Shown: positions 57,161 through 64,000 of the stretch, piece by piece
How positions within the stretch are numbered: position 1 is the stretch's first letter
Layout of the letters: the number at the start of each line of letters is the position of its first letter
Origin: Shewanella basaltis
Lineage (GTDB): Bacteria > Pseudomonadota > Gammaproteobacteria > Enterobacterales > Shewanellaceae
Direction: 5' to 3'
DNA: 64,000 nt
Assembly: GCF_023283885.1 (NCBI RefSeq)
Contig: NZ_JAKILA010000006.1
Span: forward strand, 1 to 64,000
Program-made: the position numbers and the translations under genes
Notes under the pieces: model-generated
Databases searched by the model: none
What the model was told of the DNA's origin: nothing
What the model saw: only the letters and a program-made list of their open reading frames with translations

Positions 57161-59625
57161 AGCCCAACCTCACGAGTCCAATTTAAAGTTCGCAACACAT
57201 CAGCAAACGCCCCTGCAGCAGTAACTGCAGTACCAGCACCGTAACCTCTTAATACAAAGGGGATGGGTTGATAATAGCGACTATAAAACGCCAACGCATT
57301 CTCGCCCCCTTTGACACTGTATAGCGGATCGGTTGCATCGACCTCAATAATTCGTACATGGCATTGGCCATCATCAATTTGACCGACATAACGAAGTACT
57401 TTACCTTGAGCCTTAGCCGCATTTACACGTGCAGATATTTCAGCATCTAACGAAGGTAAGTTAGCCATAAACTGGTTTACATCACCAGAATCATCAAATG
57501 TGGCGGGTAAAACAGATTCCACATGAATGTCGCTTAGCTCTAAAGGTAAGCCCACTTCACGAGCTAAAATCAATACTTTACGCGCGACATCCATACCACT
57601 TAGATCATCACGAGGATCGGGCTCTGTAAAACATTTTTCACGCGCGATGGTTGTGGCTTCAGATAAGCTCATCCCTTCATCTAACATGCCAAAGATATAC
57701 GATAAAGAACCCGACAAAATGCCGTTAAACTTATGTAACTTATCACCTGCATAAAGCAGCTTTTTCAAATTATCGATAACAGGTAAGCCCGCACCGACTG
57801 TTGTTTCATATAAAAATTGACGACGCTGTGCCAAAGCGGTTTGGCGTAATGCTTGATAATAAGCATAGTCACGAGTATTCGATTTTTTATTTGGAGTCAC
57901 CACATGGAACCCAGCATTCATCACGTCAATATAACAGTCAGAAACCAGTTCACTTGAAGTACAATCAACAAGAACAGGATTCAATAATTGTTGCTCCTGC
58001 CCCCATTCAAGTAATTTTGCCAAATCATAATCCTGGCCTTGTTCAGCCAGTAATGATTGCCAGTCATTTAAGTCTATTCCCTGGCTATTGAGAAGCATCT
58101 GGCGCGAGTTGGCAATACCGCAAACTCGAATACTAATATGCAACTCTTTGAGCATGGCAGCTTGTTGTTTAATTTGATCCAACAAACCTGCACCTACATT
58201 GCCACTTCCAACTAAAAACACGTCCAAATATTGCTGTACATCAAAAAAGGCCTGATGGCAGGCACCAATTGCATGCTTAGTCTTCTTCTGCTGGATCACT
58301 GTCGAAATTGACCGTTCAGATGAGCCCTGAGCAATTGCCACAATATTCACACTCGCTTTAGCTAGAGCGCTGAAAAACTTAGCGGCAACCCCTTTATGGG
58401 TTTTCATACCGTCACCAATGAGCGATACAATCGACAGGTCTTGACGTTGCTCAATGGGTTCTAACAACTCATTTTTTATTTCAAGCTCAAACTCTTGCTC
58501 TAATGCCCACTTAGCTTTATTCGCCTCATGAGTCGCCACACAAAAACTGATACTGTATTCAGACGAGCTTTGCGTAATTAGCGACACAGAAATACCACTA
58601 CGAGAAATAGCAGCCAATGTACGGCTCGCCATACCCACCATGCCTTTCATCCCAGGGCCAGATACGTTAAACATGGTTTGATTATCGAGATTAGAAATAG
58701 CCTTAACTTGTAAGCCTGTTTTATCTGCCTCATTAGATACCAACGTACCAGGAGCTGAAGGATTAAAGCTATTTTTTATGTAGCAAGGAATGTGATACTG
58801 GGCAATAGGAGCAATCGTTTTAGGATGCAATACTTTTGCACCAAAATAAGACAGCTCCATCGCTTCTTGATAACTCAACTGAGACAAAAGCTTGGCATCT
58901 GCAACCACGCGAGGGTCAGTGTTATAAACACCGTCAACGTCAGTCCAAATCTCACAACATGATGCATCTAAACACGCAGCTAACACCGCGGCAGAATAGT
59001 CTGAACCATTACGCCCTAACGTCACCACATTGCCATGAGCATCAGCGGCAGTAAAACCAGGCATAACCCATACACGGTGCTTATCTAATGGTAATAGCGC
59101 AAAACGCGGCTTACTCACACCAATATCAACCACGGACTCCAACGGCTGCCCTTGGCCTAAAAATAAAGCAACAGGGTCTAATTGTGCAGATGTAAGCCCT
59201 TTTGCTAACATCACTTGCTCCATTAATGCCGCAGACAAACGCTCACCAGTGACAACAATTTGCGCTCTAACGCTATCAGGGCATTCACCAAGTAATGTAA
59301 TGCCGTTTAATTTGCCTTGCCAAACCGACATTTGCGCAGCGAGCTTGCCTGACAACAATTCATATTGTTCAACACTGAGCAACGAAGCAGATGCTTCGCT
59401 AAACAAACTGTTAAACACCTGATTGATATGATCTAGCACTGACTGATAATTTTGCTGACTCACGGCTAAATCAACCATTTCAAGCAATGCATTAGTAATC
59501 GTTGCAGGAGCTGAAAGTACCGTTGCTACAGGCTCTGTCACAGAAGACTCAGCAATAATGTCTGCTGCCATTGAAAAACGAGACCAATTCGCCAGCGAAG
59601 TTCCGCCAAATTTCATTACTTTCAT
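57157..59625 (-). CDS. thrA: Bifunctional aspartokinase/homoserine dehydrogenase I
   Basis: First and third steps of threonine synthesis in one protein, feedback-inhibited by threonine in the family. 822 residues from the ATG at 59625, chosen because GGGAG lies 6 nt upstream and it yields [14 protein letters not shown]; an upstream in-frame ATG gives ten extra residues. Aspartokinase domain (1-290), two ACT domains (about 310-460), then homoserine dehydrogenase with [16 protein letters not shown] and the [12 protein letters not shown] block. Controlled by the attenuator just upstream. Confidence 0.96.
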   Translation of the reverse strand: MKVMKFGGTSLANWSRFSMAADIIAESSVTEPVATVLSAPATITNALLEMVDLAVSQQNYQSVLDHINQVFNSLFSEASASLLSVEQYELLSGKLAAQMSVWQGKLNGITLLGECPDSVRAQIVVTGERLSAALMEQVMLAKGLTSAQLDPVALFLGQGQPLESVVDIGVSKPRFALLPLDKHRVWVMPGFTAADAHGNVVTLGRNGSDYSAAVLAACLDASCCEIWTDVDGVYNTDPRVVADAKLLSQLSYQEAMELSYFGAKVLHPKTIAPIAQYHIPCYIKNSFNPSAPGTLVSNEADKTGLQVKAISNLDNQTMFNVSGPGMKGMVGMASRTLAAISRSGISVSLITQSSSEYSISFCVATHEANKAKWALEQEFELEIKNELLEPIEQRQDLSIVSLIGDGMKTHKGVAAKFFSALAKASVNIVAIAQGSSERSISTVIQQKKTKHAIGACHQAFFDVQQYLDVFLVGSGNVGAGLLDQIKQQAAMLKELHISIRVCGIANSRQMLLNSQGIDLNDWQSLLAEQGQDYDLAKLLEWGQEQQLLNPVLVDCTSSELVSDCYIDVMNAGFHVVTPNKKSNTRDYAYYQALRQTALAQRRQFLYETTVGAGLPVIDNLKKLLYAGDKLHKFNGILSGSLSYIFGMLDEGMSLSEATTIAREKCFTEPDPRDDLSGMDVARKVLILAREVGLPLELSDIHVESVLPATFDDSGDVNQFMANLPSLDAEISARVNAAKAQGKVLRYVGQIDDGQCHVRIIEVDATDPLYSVKGGENALAFYSRYYQPIPFVLRGYGAGTAVTAAGAFADVLRTLNWTREVGL

Positions 59626-59682
59626 CAACATCTCCCTGCCATACCATGATGGCAACTTTAATTTAATAACCTGAATTAAAAC

Positions 59683-59716
59683 AAAAAAGCCCGCTTCTAT
59701 TGTGGGAAGCGGGCTT
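59683..59716 (-). terminator. thr operon attenuator terminator
   Basis: AAGCCCGCTTC (59687-59697) pairs with GAAGCGGGCTT (59706-59716), and the minus strand runs into six T. It lies 26 bp past the leader stop codon and 58 bp before thrA, and would form when the leader is translated without stalling. Confidence 0.92.
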
Positions 59717-59741
59717 GTTGTGCAAATCTTTTAGGGTGTAA

Positions 59742-59813
59742 TCAGCCCGCCCCCACTATGGTAATAGTGGTGGTTGTAATGGTAGTAATTACAACGAGCA
59801 AAAGGGTAAACAT
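59742..59813 (-). CDS. thrL: thr operon leader peptide
   Basis: 23-residue leader opening MFTLLLVVITTITTTTITI and ending VGAG, then TGA. Eight of 23 codons are Thr and four are Ile, as expected for attenuation by charged tRNA-Thr and tRNA-Ile. The GAG ending matches E. coli ThrL. The N-terminal part is more hydrophobic than in E. coli. It is followed by the attenuator hairpin and thrA. Confidence 0.94.
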   Translation of the reverse strand: MFTLLLVVITTITTTTITIVGAG

Positions 59814-59886
59814 TGAATAATCTCTTATTTTCATTTGGCTAACACACAAGTATGTTGCTCAAATAGCTGATCCACATTGGCTAACA

Positions 59887-59915
59887 GAATTGCTTTTTTT
59901 GCCTAGACTTGTCAA
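59887..59915 (-). promoter_or_regulatory. thr operon promoter
   Basis: Minus strand TTGACA (59915-59910), a 17-bp spacer and the weak -10 CAATTC (59892-59887). It is about 75 bp upstream of thrL. The -35 is perfect; the -10 is uncertain by one base. Confidence 0.5.
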
Positions 59916-60337
59916 CCCCTGCTTACAGTTTATTTGTAAGTTATTTTTAAAATTTAGTTGATTTAAATTAATTATGAATTTCACAATTTAAAAATAACGA
60001 CATTAAAACCCAAAAATGTTTATACATCCCGTGTTTACGTTAACGTAATCCCACGACACACAAATCATAATCCATTGTTTTATAAAGCATACAAGTCAAC
60101 TGCTCGACACCAAGTTGATCGCAGGCCGTACATACAACCAAGCTTTTGACGTAACTTGTGAAAAAATTAATGCCCATCCCAAATAACGTGATTTATTTTC
60201 AAGATACCTCCAATCGTTTTTTACAACTAGGCAACAAAAATAAAAAAGCTGTGATTGAATAAGCAAAAACTGATGTTTACCGTCGCAGACTACTGTAAAA
60301 ATACGTTATGATGCGCACATCACGAATTGGAGGCGAT
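59916..60337. other. Divergent region between thrL and slyD
   Basis: No gene seen. It includes a run of AT-rich sequence (59930-60000) upstream of the thr promoter and a perfect 14-bp palindrome, TTACGTTAACGTAA, at 60035-60048. The slyD promoter must lie in the right part. Confidence 0.5.
60035..60048. promoter_or_regulatory. Perfect 14-bp palindrome TTACGTTAACGTAA
   Basis: Probable regulator binding site. It resembles sites I associate with the MerR-type LiuR regulator of branched-chain amino acid catabolism, but the match is from memory. Confidence 0.4.
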
Positions 60338-60898
60338 ATGAAAATTACAAAACATGCAGCGGTTACGATTCATTACCGCTTATCTGATGAGCAAGGTGAA
60401 TTGATCGAAAGTTCTTTTGAAAGCGAACCTATGGTTTACCTTCACGGTACAGAAAATCTGATCCCAGGACTTGAATCAGTATTAGAAGGCAAAACCGCTG
60501 GCGAAAAAGTAGAAGCGAATATCCCTGCCGCTCAAGGTTACGGTGAATATCACCCAGGCCTTAAACAAGAAGTACCCATCAGTGCATTTGGCGATATCGA
60601 AGATATTATCCCAGGTATGCGATTTATCGCAGAAACCGAATTAGGCCAACGTCCAGTACAAGTTACCGAAGTAAAAGATGATGTAATTGTGGTAGACGGT
60701 AACCATCCTTTAGCAGGACAGGCATTACATTTTAGTGTAGAAATCGTTGCAGTAAGAGAGGCAACACCAGAAGAGCTTGCTCACGGACATATTCATGCCG
60801 AAGGCGGCTGTGGCAGTCATGGGCACGATCATGAACACGGTTCGTGTGGCTCTGAAAAACCAGGTTGTGACGGAAATGGTGGCTGCGGCTGTCATTAA
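60338..60898 (+). CDS. slyD: FKBP-type prolyl isomerase/metallochaperone SlyD
   Basis: 186 residues from the ATG at 60338, preceded by a near-perfect GGAGG site. FKBP halves flank the IF chaperone insert: SDEQGELIESSFESEPM, LIPGLESVLEGKTAGEK, and HPLAGQALHFSVEIVAV. The C-terminal 40 residues are His- and Cys-rich (HGHDHEHGSCG, GGCGCH), the nickel-binding tail that feeds hydrogenase maturation in E. coli. Single gene with a terminator. Confidence 0.95.
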   Translation: MKITKHAAVTIHYRLSDEQGELIESSFESEPMVYLHGTENLIPGLESVLEGKTAGEKVEANIPAAQGYGEYHPGLKQEVPISAFGDIEDIIPGMRFIAETELGQRPVQVTEVKDDVIVVDGNHPLAGQALHFSVEIVAVREATPEELAHGHIHAEGGCGSHGHDHEHGSCGSEKPGCDGNGGCGCH

Positions 60899-60949
60899 TT
60901 ACGCTAACAAGATTGTCAGCTGAGTCATAAGAAAGTCTGAAAAAATATC

Positions 60950-60983
60950 AAGGCACTGTCTAAATGCTAGGCAGTGCCTTTTT
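60950..60983 (+). terminator. Terminator of slyD
   Basis: AAGGCACTG (60950-60958) pairs with CAGTGCCTT (60972-60980), followed by T. Confidence 0.9.
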
Positions 60984-61120
60984 ATTTACGTTATACTTTA
61001 CTTGCAATTAATCGCAATTAGTCAGACTTATCCTCATCAACCGTAATGGACAACAAGGTTATGAAGATCCTCGCTAATTGCCTTCTCATATAATAATTAA
61101 TACATAGCGACGGAGTGCTT

Positions 61121-61498
61121 ATGTTAATTAAACCTGTATACGAATTACTACCTTATAGCTATATGGTTGTGGGTATTACAAGTATTTTTTTACTCGAACC
61201 AAGTTATACGTTAGTCGTGTCAATTGTAGTGTACTTATACGGTGCACACATCTATAACTTACGCTCAAAAAACCGTCGTACCGACCCTAAACGAAAACGT
61301 AAGGTCGGGTCGATGCCTGAGTTACTCTACGGCTTGATGCCATTTATATATGTATTTTCAGCGCTCAGTCTTTATCGGTTTTATCCTAGAGACTCTAGTA
61401 CTTTGTTTGCATTATGTTTAGCAACTTATGGCGCATATTTATTAATGCGACGTTCAAGCTTCCGACATCACAAGTACCCTAAAGGGATCAGGCAATAG
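61121..61498 (+). CDS. Unrecognised small membrane protein
   Basis: 125 residues from the ATG at 61121 (GGAG 5 nt upstream; a GTG two codons earlier is in frame). About four hydrophobic helices, in two pairs, are joined by a very basic loop, RSKNRRTDPKRKRKVGSM (about residues 47-64), that probably lies in the cytoplasm. The C-terminus is also basic. I do not recognise the family and assign no function. Neighbours are slyD and a repeat-dense region, which say nothing about its role. Confidence 0.68.
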   Translation: MLIKPVYELLPYSYMVVGITSIFLLEPSYTLVVSIVVYLYGAHIYNLRSKNRRTDPKRKRKVGSMPELLYGLMPFIYVFSALSLYRFYPRDSSTLFALCLATYGAYLLMRRSSFRHHKYPKGIRQ

Positions 61499-61521
61499 AA
61501 AATACACTGCAAATGTTACAT

Positions 61522-61600
61522 GCCTGAGCGTGGGACAAGAGATGTATTGATAGTGCGAGAAATCAATATGTTATGCTAATCTGCATTCATAGATGAGCAC
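61522..61600. repeat. Degraded MITE-2 end
   Basis: CCTGAGCGTGGGACAAGAGATGTATTGATAG matches in segments the left end of 61644-61840 (GAGATGTATTGAT and AAATCAATA shared). No right end is found. Confidence 0.6.
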
Positions 61601-61609
61601 TCATATAGG

Positions 61610-61643
61610 TGACCACTCAAAATGCGTCTAACGTTTTTTGATT
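61610..61643. repeat. MITE-1 fragment, left part, interrupted by MITE-2
   Basis: AGGTGACCACTCAAAATGCG then TCTAACGTTTTTTGATT corresponds to positions about 17-50 of MITE-1. The match resumes after the MITE-2 element at 61841 with GATTAGGCATCG. Confidence 0.75.
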
Positions 61644-61840
61644 AACCTCAACTCTGGATAAGAGATGTATTGATAATGATATAAATCAATAGATTGACTA
61701 AAATCCACTGTCAAGCTTGTGATTTGTTTTGCTAACAAGGCGAATTAACGCGTCAATAGCTAGCCTATTGCAAGTTAATTCAACGCAGTGAGGAAGGCAA
61801 AGGACTGCTTGAAAGGCGTTTGTTATCCAGAGCTGAGGTT
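61644..61840. mobile_element. MITE-2 copy, 197 bp, GATT target duplication, nested in MITE-1
   Basis: Ends AACCTCAACTCTGGATAA and TTATCCAGAGCTGAGGTT, flanked by GATT (61640-61643, 61841-61844). The interior matches 26826-27021 in reverse orientation. Confidence 0.87.
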
Positions 61841-61936
61841 GATTAGGCATCGGCAAAATGCTTACTCTCGCTAAAATTGCATTAGCGCGGTGAAAAAGAC
61901 AAAAGGCAATTTAAAAGGGGTTTGTTACCCAGAGAT

Positions 61937-62004
61937 TTAATTAAATCAGTTGTTTAATTAAATCAGTTGTTTAATTAAATCAGTTGTTTAATTAAATCAG
62001 TAAT
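61937..62004. repeat. Four tandem copies of a 17-bp unit
   Basis: Unit TTAATTAAATCAGTTGT repeated from 61937, 61954, 61971 and 61988; the last unit is diverged at its end. Preceded by GTTTGTTACCCAGAG (61917-61934), a further decayed MITE-2 end. Confidence 0.92.
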
Positions 62005-62090
62005 TTAGTTAAAAGAGTACTATTTAGCGCAGCATAGCAAGCCCTATACAATTATGTAACGCTGTAATGGGGTCAGTTATAAAGCCCAAA

Positions 62091-62160
62091 GCGCTATTCT
62101 TTACTCACTTTCTTAACCTATAAAAGCGCTATTCTTTACTCACTTTCTTAACCTATAACT
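62091..62160. repeat. Two tandem copies of a 35-bp unit
   Basis: GCGCTATTCTTTACTCACTT begins at 62091 and 62126, and the two units are identical until their last three or four bases. Confidence 0.93.
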
Positions 62161-62195
62161 GCATAGATGTAAGAAGTAGAACAAAGCAGAAGCGG
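62158..62195. repeat. Decayed copy of the MITE-4 47-bp unit
   Basis: ACTGCATAGATGTAAGAAGT onward aligns with the 22422 unit with several substitutions and no gap over 38 bases. Confidence 0.65.
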
Positions 62196-62282
62196 GTATA
62201 TAATGCATTATCCCCTCAAAAACACCGCGAAAGCGCACTGACTATCTTCGCAACAAGATAGCAATGCTAATGTAGGTTGGTA

Positions 62283-62561
62283 TTAGTCAAGAATTAACTT
62301 TCTGACTTTTTCTCGCTGACTGGCAGACATATTCTTTAAATAATTTGAGCAGCGCGTAATCGTTGCAATACTCACTTGATGCTCAGATGCGATTTGTCGC
62401 TGGCTTAACTCCCCCTGCAAAAGTGTCTGAAACACCTGCAAACGACCTGATACAGCGCTGCGTTCTTCTTCTGTTAGTAATAATTGAAATAATACCGATA
62501 AATCGTCTTCATTTGCATGAGACAATATTTTATCTACAACTAAATTCCAGTTGGCACGCAT
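62283..62561 (-). CDS. trpR: Trp operon repressor family protein
   Basis: 92-residue TrpR-type helical dimer that binds DNA with tryptophan. LLLTEEERSAVSGRL matches the first core helices, GELSQRQIASEHQVSIATIT the helix-turn-helix (about 54-73) and SNYLKN the end. It lacks part of the N-terminal arm of the E. coli protein. A GTAC-type dyad at 62620-62636, upstream, could be its own operator. No trp biosynthesis gene is nearby. The 780 bp downstream is repeat DNA. Confidence 0.88.
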   Translation of the reverse strand: MRANWNLVVDKILSHANEDDLSVLFQLLLTEEERSAVSGRLQVFQTLLQGELSQRQIASEHQVSIATITRCSNYLKNMSASQREKVRKLILD

Positions 62562-62619
62562 AATTTTTTATTCTCTTTGTAGTAATGCCGAAACAGTACA
62601 AGTGTATCAATTAACCTCT

Positions 62620-62636
62620 GTACTTTGCAAAAGTAC
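62620..62636. promoter_or_regulatory. Possible TrpR operator upstream of trpR
   Basis: GTACTTT-GCA-AAAGTAC, a perfect 7-bp dyad resembling the GTACTAGTT/AACTAGTAC trp operator. It is 59-75 bp before the start codon and would allow autoregulation. Confidence 0.45.
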
Positions 62637-62704
62637 TATTGTGGTAACGATTGAGAAAACATATCGCATACTGACAATAAAATTGTGTAGAATAAACTGT
62701 GACT

Positions 62705-62741
62705 TGTTACACATATTTACCGATGCTAAATATGTGTAACA
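62705..62741. promoter_or_regulatory. Perfect 14-bp inverted repeat upstream of the cytochrome c' gene
   Basis: TGTTACACATATTT, nine bases, AAATATGTGTAACA. It lies 58 bp before the cytochrome ATG with no T-tract, so a regulator site or leader hairpin is more likely than a terminator. Confidence 0.6.
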
Positions 62742-62799
62742 GGTATCAATGAGTGCTTATGGAACCCTTGCTATTACAAGAAAGAAGAGAAGGATCACG

Positions 62800-63249
62800 A
62801 TGAAAAAGACATTACTTGCAATGCTCGCAACAGCAATAATCATTCCTGCTGCAATAGCAAATAACTTCGAAGAACCCGCAGATGCGATTAAATACCGTCA
62901 ATCTGCATTTAGCTTAATCGCATACAATTTTGGCGATATGGGTGCGATGCTAAAAGGTAAAAAACCATTTGATGCGAGCGTATTTAGCAGCCGTGCAGAT
63001 AACGTTGCAGCACTGGCTAAATTACCTCATGAAGGTTTTATCGCGGGATCAGATCAAGGAGACACTGAAGCGCTGGCAAAAGTTTGGCAAGACAAAGCAG
63101 ACTTCGACAGCAAGATGACGGCGTTTCAAGATCATGCTGCAGCATTAGCCATCGCGGCAAAATCAAGCGACCAAAATCAAATCAAGCAAGCGTTTGCTAA
63201 CACTGGTAAAAGCTGTAAAGGCTGTCACGACGTATACAAAAAAGATTAG
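62800..63249 (+). CDS. Cytochrome c'
   Basis: 149 residues from the ATG at 62800 (AAGGA 5 nt upstream). Signal peptide about 1-20 (ending AIANN). Four-helix cytochrome c' fold with the single heme site C139-K-G-C142-H143 at the C-terminus, the family arrangement. The class binds NO and CO and helps resist nitrosative stress; a role in electron transfer is also possible. Convergent with a cytochrome b gene. The upstream dyad at 62705-62741 may control it. Confidence 0.92.
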   Translation: MKKTLLAMLATAIIIPAAIANNFEEPADAIKYRQSAFSLIAYNFGDMGAMLKGKKPFDASVFSSRADNVAALAKLPHEGFIAGSDQGDTEALAKVWQDKADFDSKMTAFQDHAAALAIAAKSSDQNQIKQAFANTGKSCKGCHDVYKKD

Positions 63250-63283
63250 CATTTACGATAGTCGATGATATTACACGTAACAT

Positions 63284-63306
63284 AAAGCCCATTGATGATG
63301 GGCTTT
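63284..63306. terminator. Terminator between cytochrome c' and cytochrome b genes
   Basis: AAAGCCCAT (63284-63292) pairs with ATGGGCTTT (63298-63306), followed by ATTATT. Confidence 0.85.
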
Positions 63307-63376
63307 ATTATTTAACATGAAAGACAATATCTAGAATTTAGCCAAAATAACGCGATAACGCGCCCATCACTTAGTA

Positions 63377-64000
63377 TTATAAAAACCTTACTACGGGTTC
63401 AAGAAGTAACCACCAAATTAACGCAAAAATCGCCACACCTAAGATAAACGCCAACCAAATTGGCCGTAATCGAGGCGCAACAACGGGCTCATTAACTTGT
63501 TTGTAGCCACTAAACATGGCTTTTAAAATGTTATCCCCTTTGATCACGTGCACAATTACCGCAAGTACATGGATAGCAGCAAACGCTAAAATGATGTTAA
63601 AATTTGTTTTATGCAACCATGTTAACCAAGAAGCTGTATCAGCAGACACTAGATAGATCAGCGGCCCTTCTGTAAAAATTTCATCCGTTGCGAACAAACC
63701 TGTAGTCAATTGTACTAACAACAAACTGAGCAAGGCGACTACCATATAACCCCCTAAAGGATTATGGCCAAGTGACCTAGGTTTAGGCTCAGTTAAGGTG
63801 TAATCAATCACTTTTTTAGGTGACACAAAAAACTGACGGAACTGTGAAGTCTCGCTCCCGACAAATCCCCAAACAATTCTGAATACAATGAGCACCATCA
63901 GCACATAAGCTAACACTTGATGCCACTGCATTTCACCAATATCTGCCGTCCACCATAAACTTGCAAGTAAAGACACCATCGCCCAATGAAATAGGCGAGT
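63377..64000 (-). CDS. Cytochrome b561/b6-type membrane protein (partial, 5' end outside window)
   Basis: The reading frame stays open to the last base of the window, adding TRLFHWA before the first internal Met at 63979, so the N-terminus lies beyond. RLFHWAMVSLLASLWW is the first heme helix of Ni/Fe-hydrogenase-type cytochrome b; further histidines are in QWHQVLAYVL and FAAIHVLAVIVHVIK. It probably oxidises or reduces quinol with a c-type partner, and the adjacent cytochrome c' gene is a candidate neighbour. About 208 residues are visible. Confidence 0.85.
   Translation of the reverse strand, partial: TRLFHWAMVSLLASLWWTADIGEMQWHQVLAYVLMVLIVFRIVWGFVGSETSQFRQFFVSPKKVIDYTLTEPKPRSLGHNPLGGYMVVALLSLLLVQLTTGLFATDEIFTEGPLIYLVSADTASWLTWLHKTNFNIILAFAAIHVLAVIVHVIKGDNILKAMFSGYKQVNEPVVAPRLRPIWLAFILGVAIFALIWWLLLEPVVRFL

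Overview
The window reads as a chromosomal segment of a Shewanella species. The protein sequences, the AT-rich composition, the minor pilin locus and the gene order (yggS-proC-yggT-DUF4426-rdgB-hemW, mutY-yggX, fkpB-lspA-ileS-ribF-murJ, thrLABC) all point there. This is recognition from memory of the families, not a database result. No rRNA, CRISPR array, prophage or intact transposase gene is visible.

Layout. 1-7,000: yqgE, yciH, hemH and a periplasmic glutathione peroxidase, then pilT-pilU divergent from yggS. 7,000-13,000: proC, yggT, a DUF4426 protein, rdgB-hemW and a DUF885 peptidase. 13,000-16,500: a LysR regulator, a DUF2884 protein, a candidate 36-residue gene and an inverted pair of small transposon-like repeats. 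16,500-22,000: glsA-yggL, trmB, mutY-yggX and a cytochrome b561/YceI pair. 22,015-22,173: tRNA-Phe and tRNA-Thr. 22,600-25,400: a SapC protein, ndh and glnB. 25,500-33,400: a type IV pilus minor pilin locus, with two FimT-like pilins facing pilV-W-X-Y1-E and a TapY2-like gene. 33,600-41,600: ispH, fkpB, lspA, ileS, ribF, murJ and divergent rpsT. 42,000-46,400: an ArsR regulator, an M28 lipoprotein peptidase, yaaA and an AGCS symporter. 46,900-53,700: phosphoketolase, an OmpA-like protein and tal-pgi. 53,900-59,800: DUF3545, a hemerythrin and thrLABC with its leader peptide and attenuator. 60,300-64,000: slyD, an unknown membrane protein, trpR, cytochrome c' and a cytochrome b cut by the window end.

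How genes work together. pilT/pilU power retraction of the pilus whose priming complex is encoded at 25.5-33.4 kb. Phosphoketolase, transaldolase and glucose-6-phosphate isomerase are central sugar-phosphate enzymes. Both transcription units carry a 15-bp palindrome matching the HexR operator pattern (46828-46842 and 50972-50986), so they are probably co-regulated.

The least ordinary part is the intergenic DNA. It holds at least five repeat families with clear ends and, for several, target-site duplications: a 263-bp element in two nearly identical copies, a 356-bp relative, an AACCTGAG-ended family including a 71-bp near-perfect palindrome and a copy nested inside another element, a TA-flanked family in an inverted pair, and arrays of C-GNA-G mini-hairpins placed directly after stop codons. 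None encodes a transposase, so they look like non-autonomous elements moved in trans.
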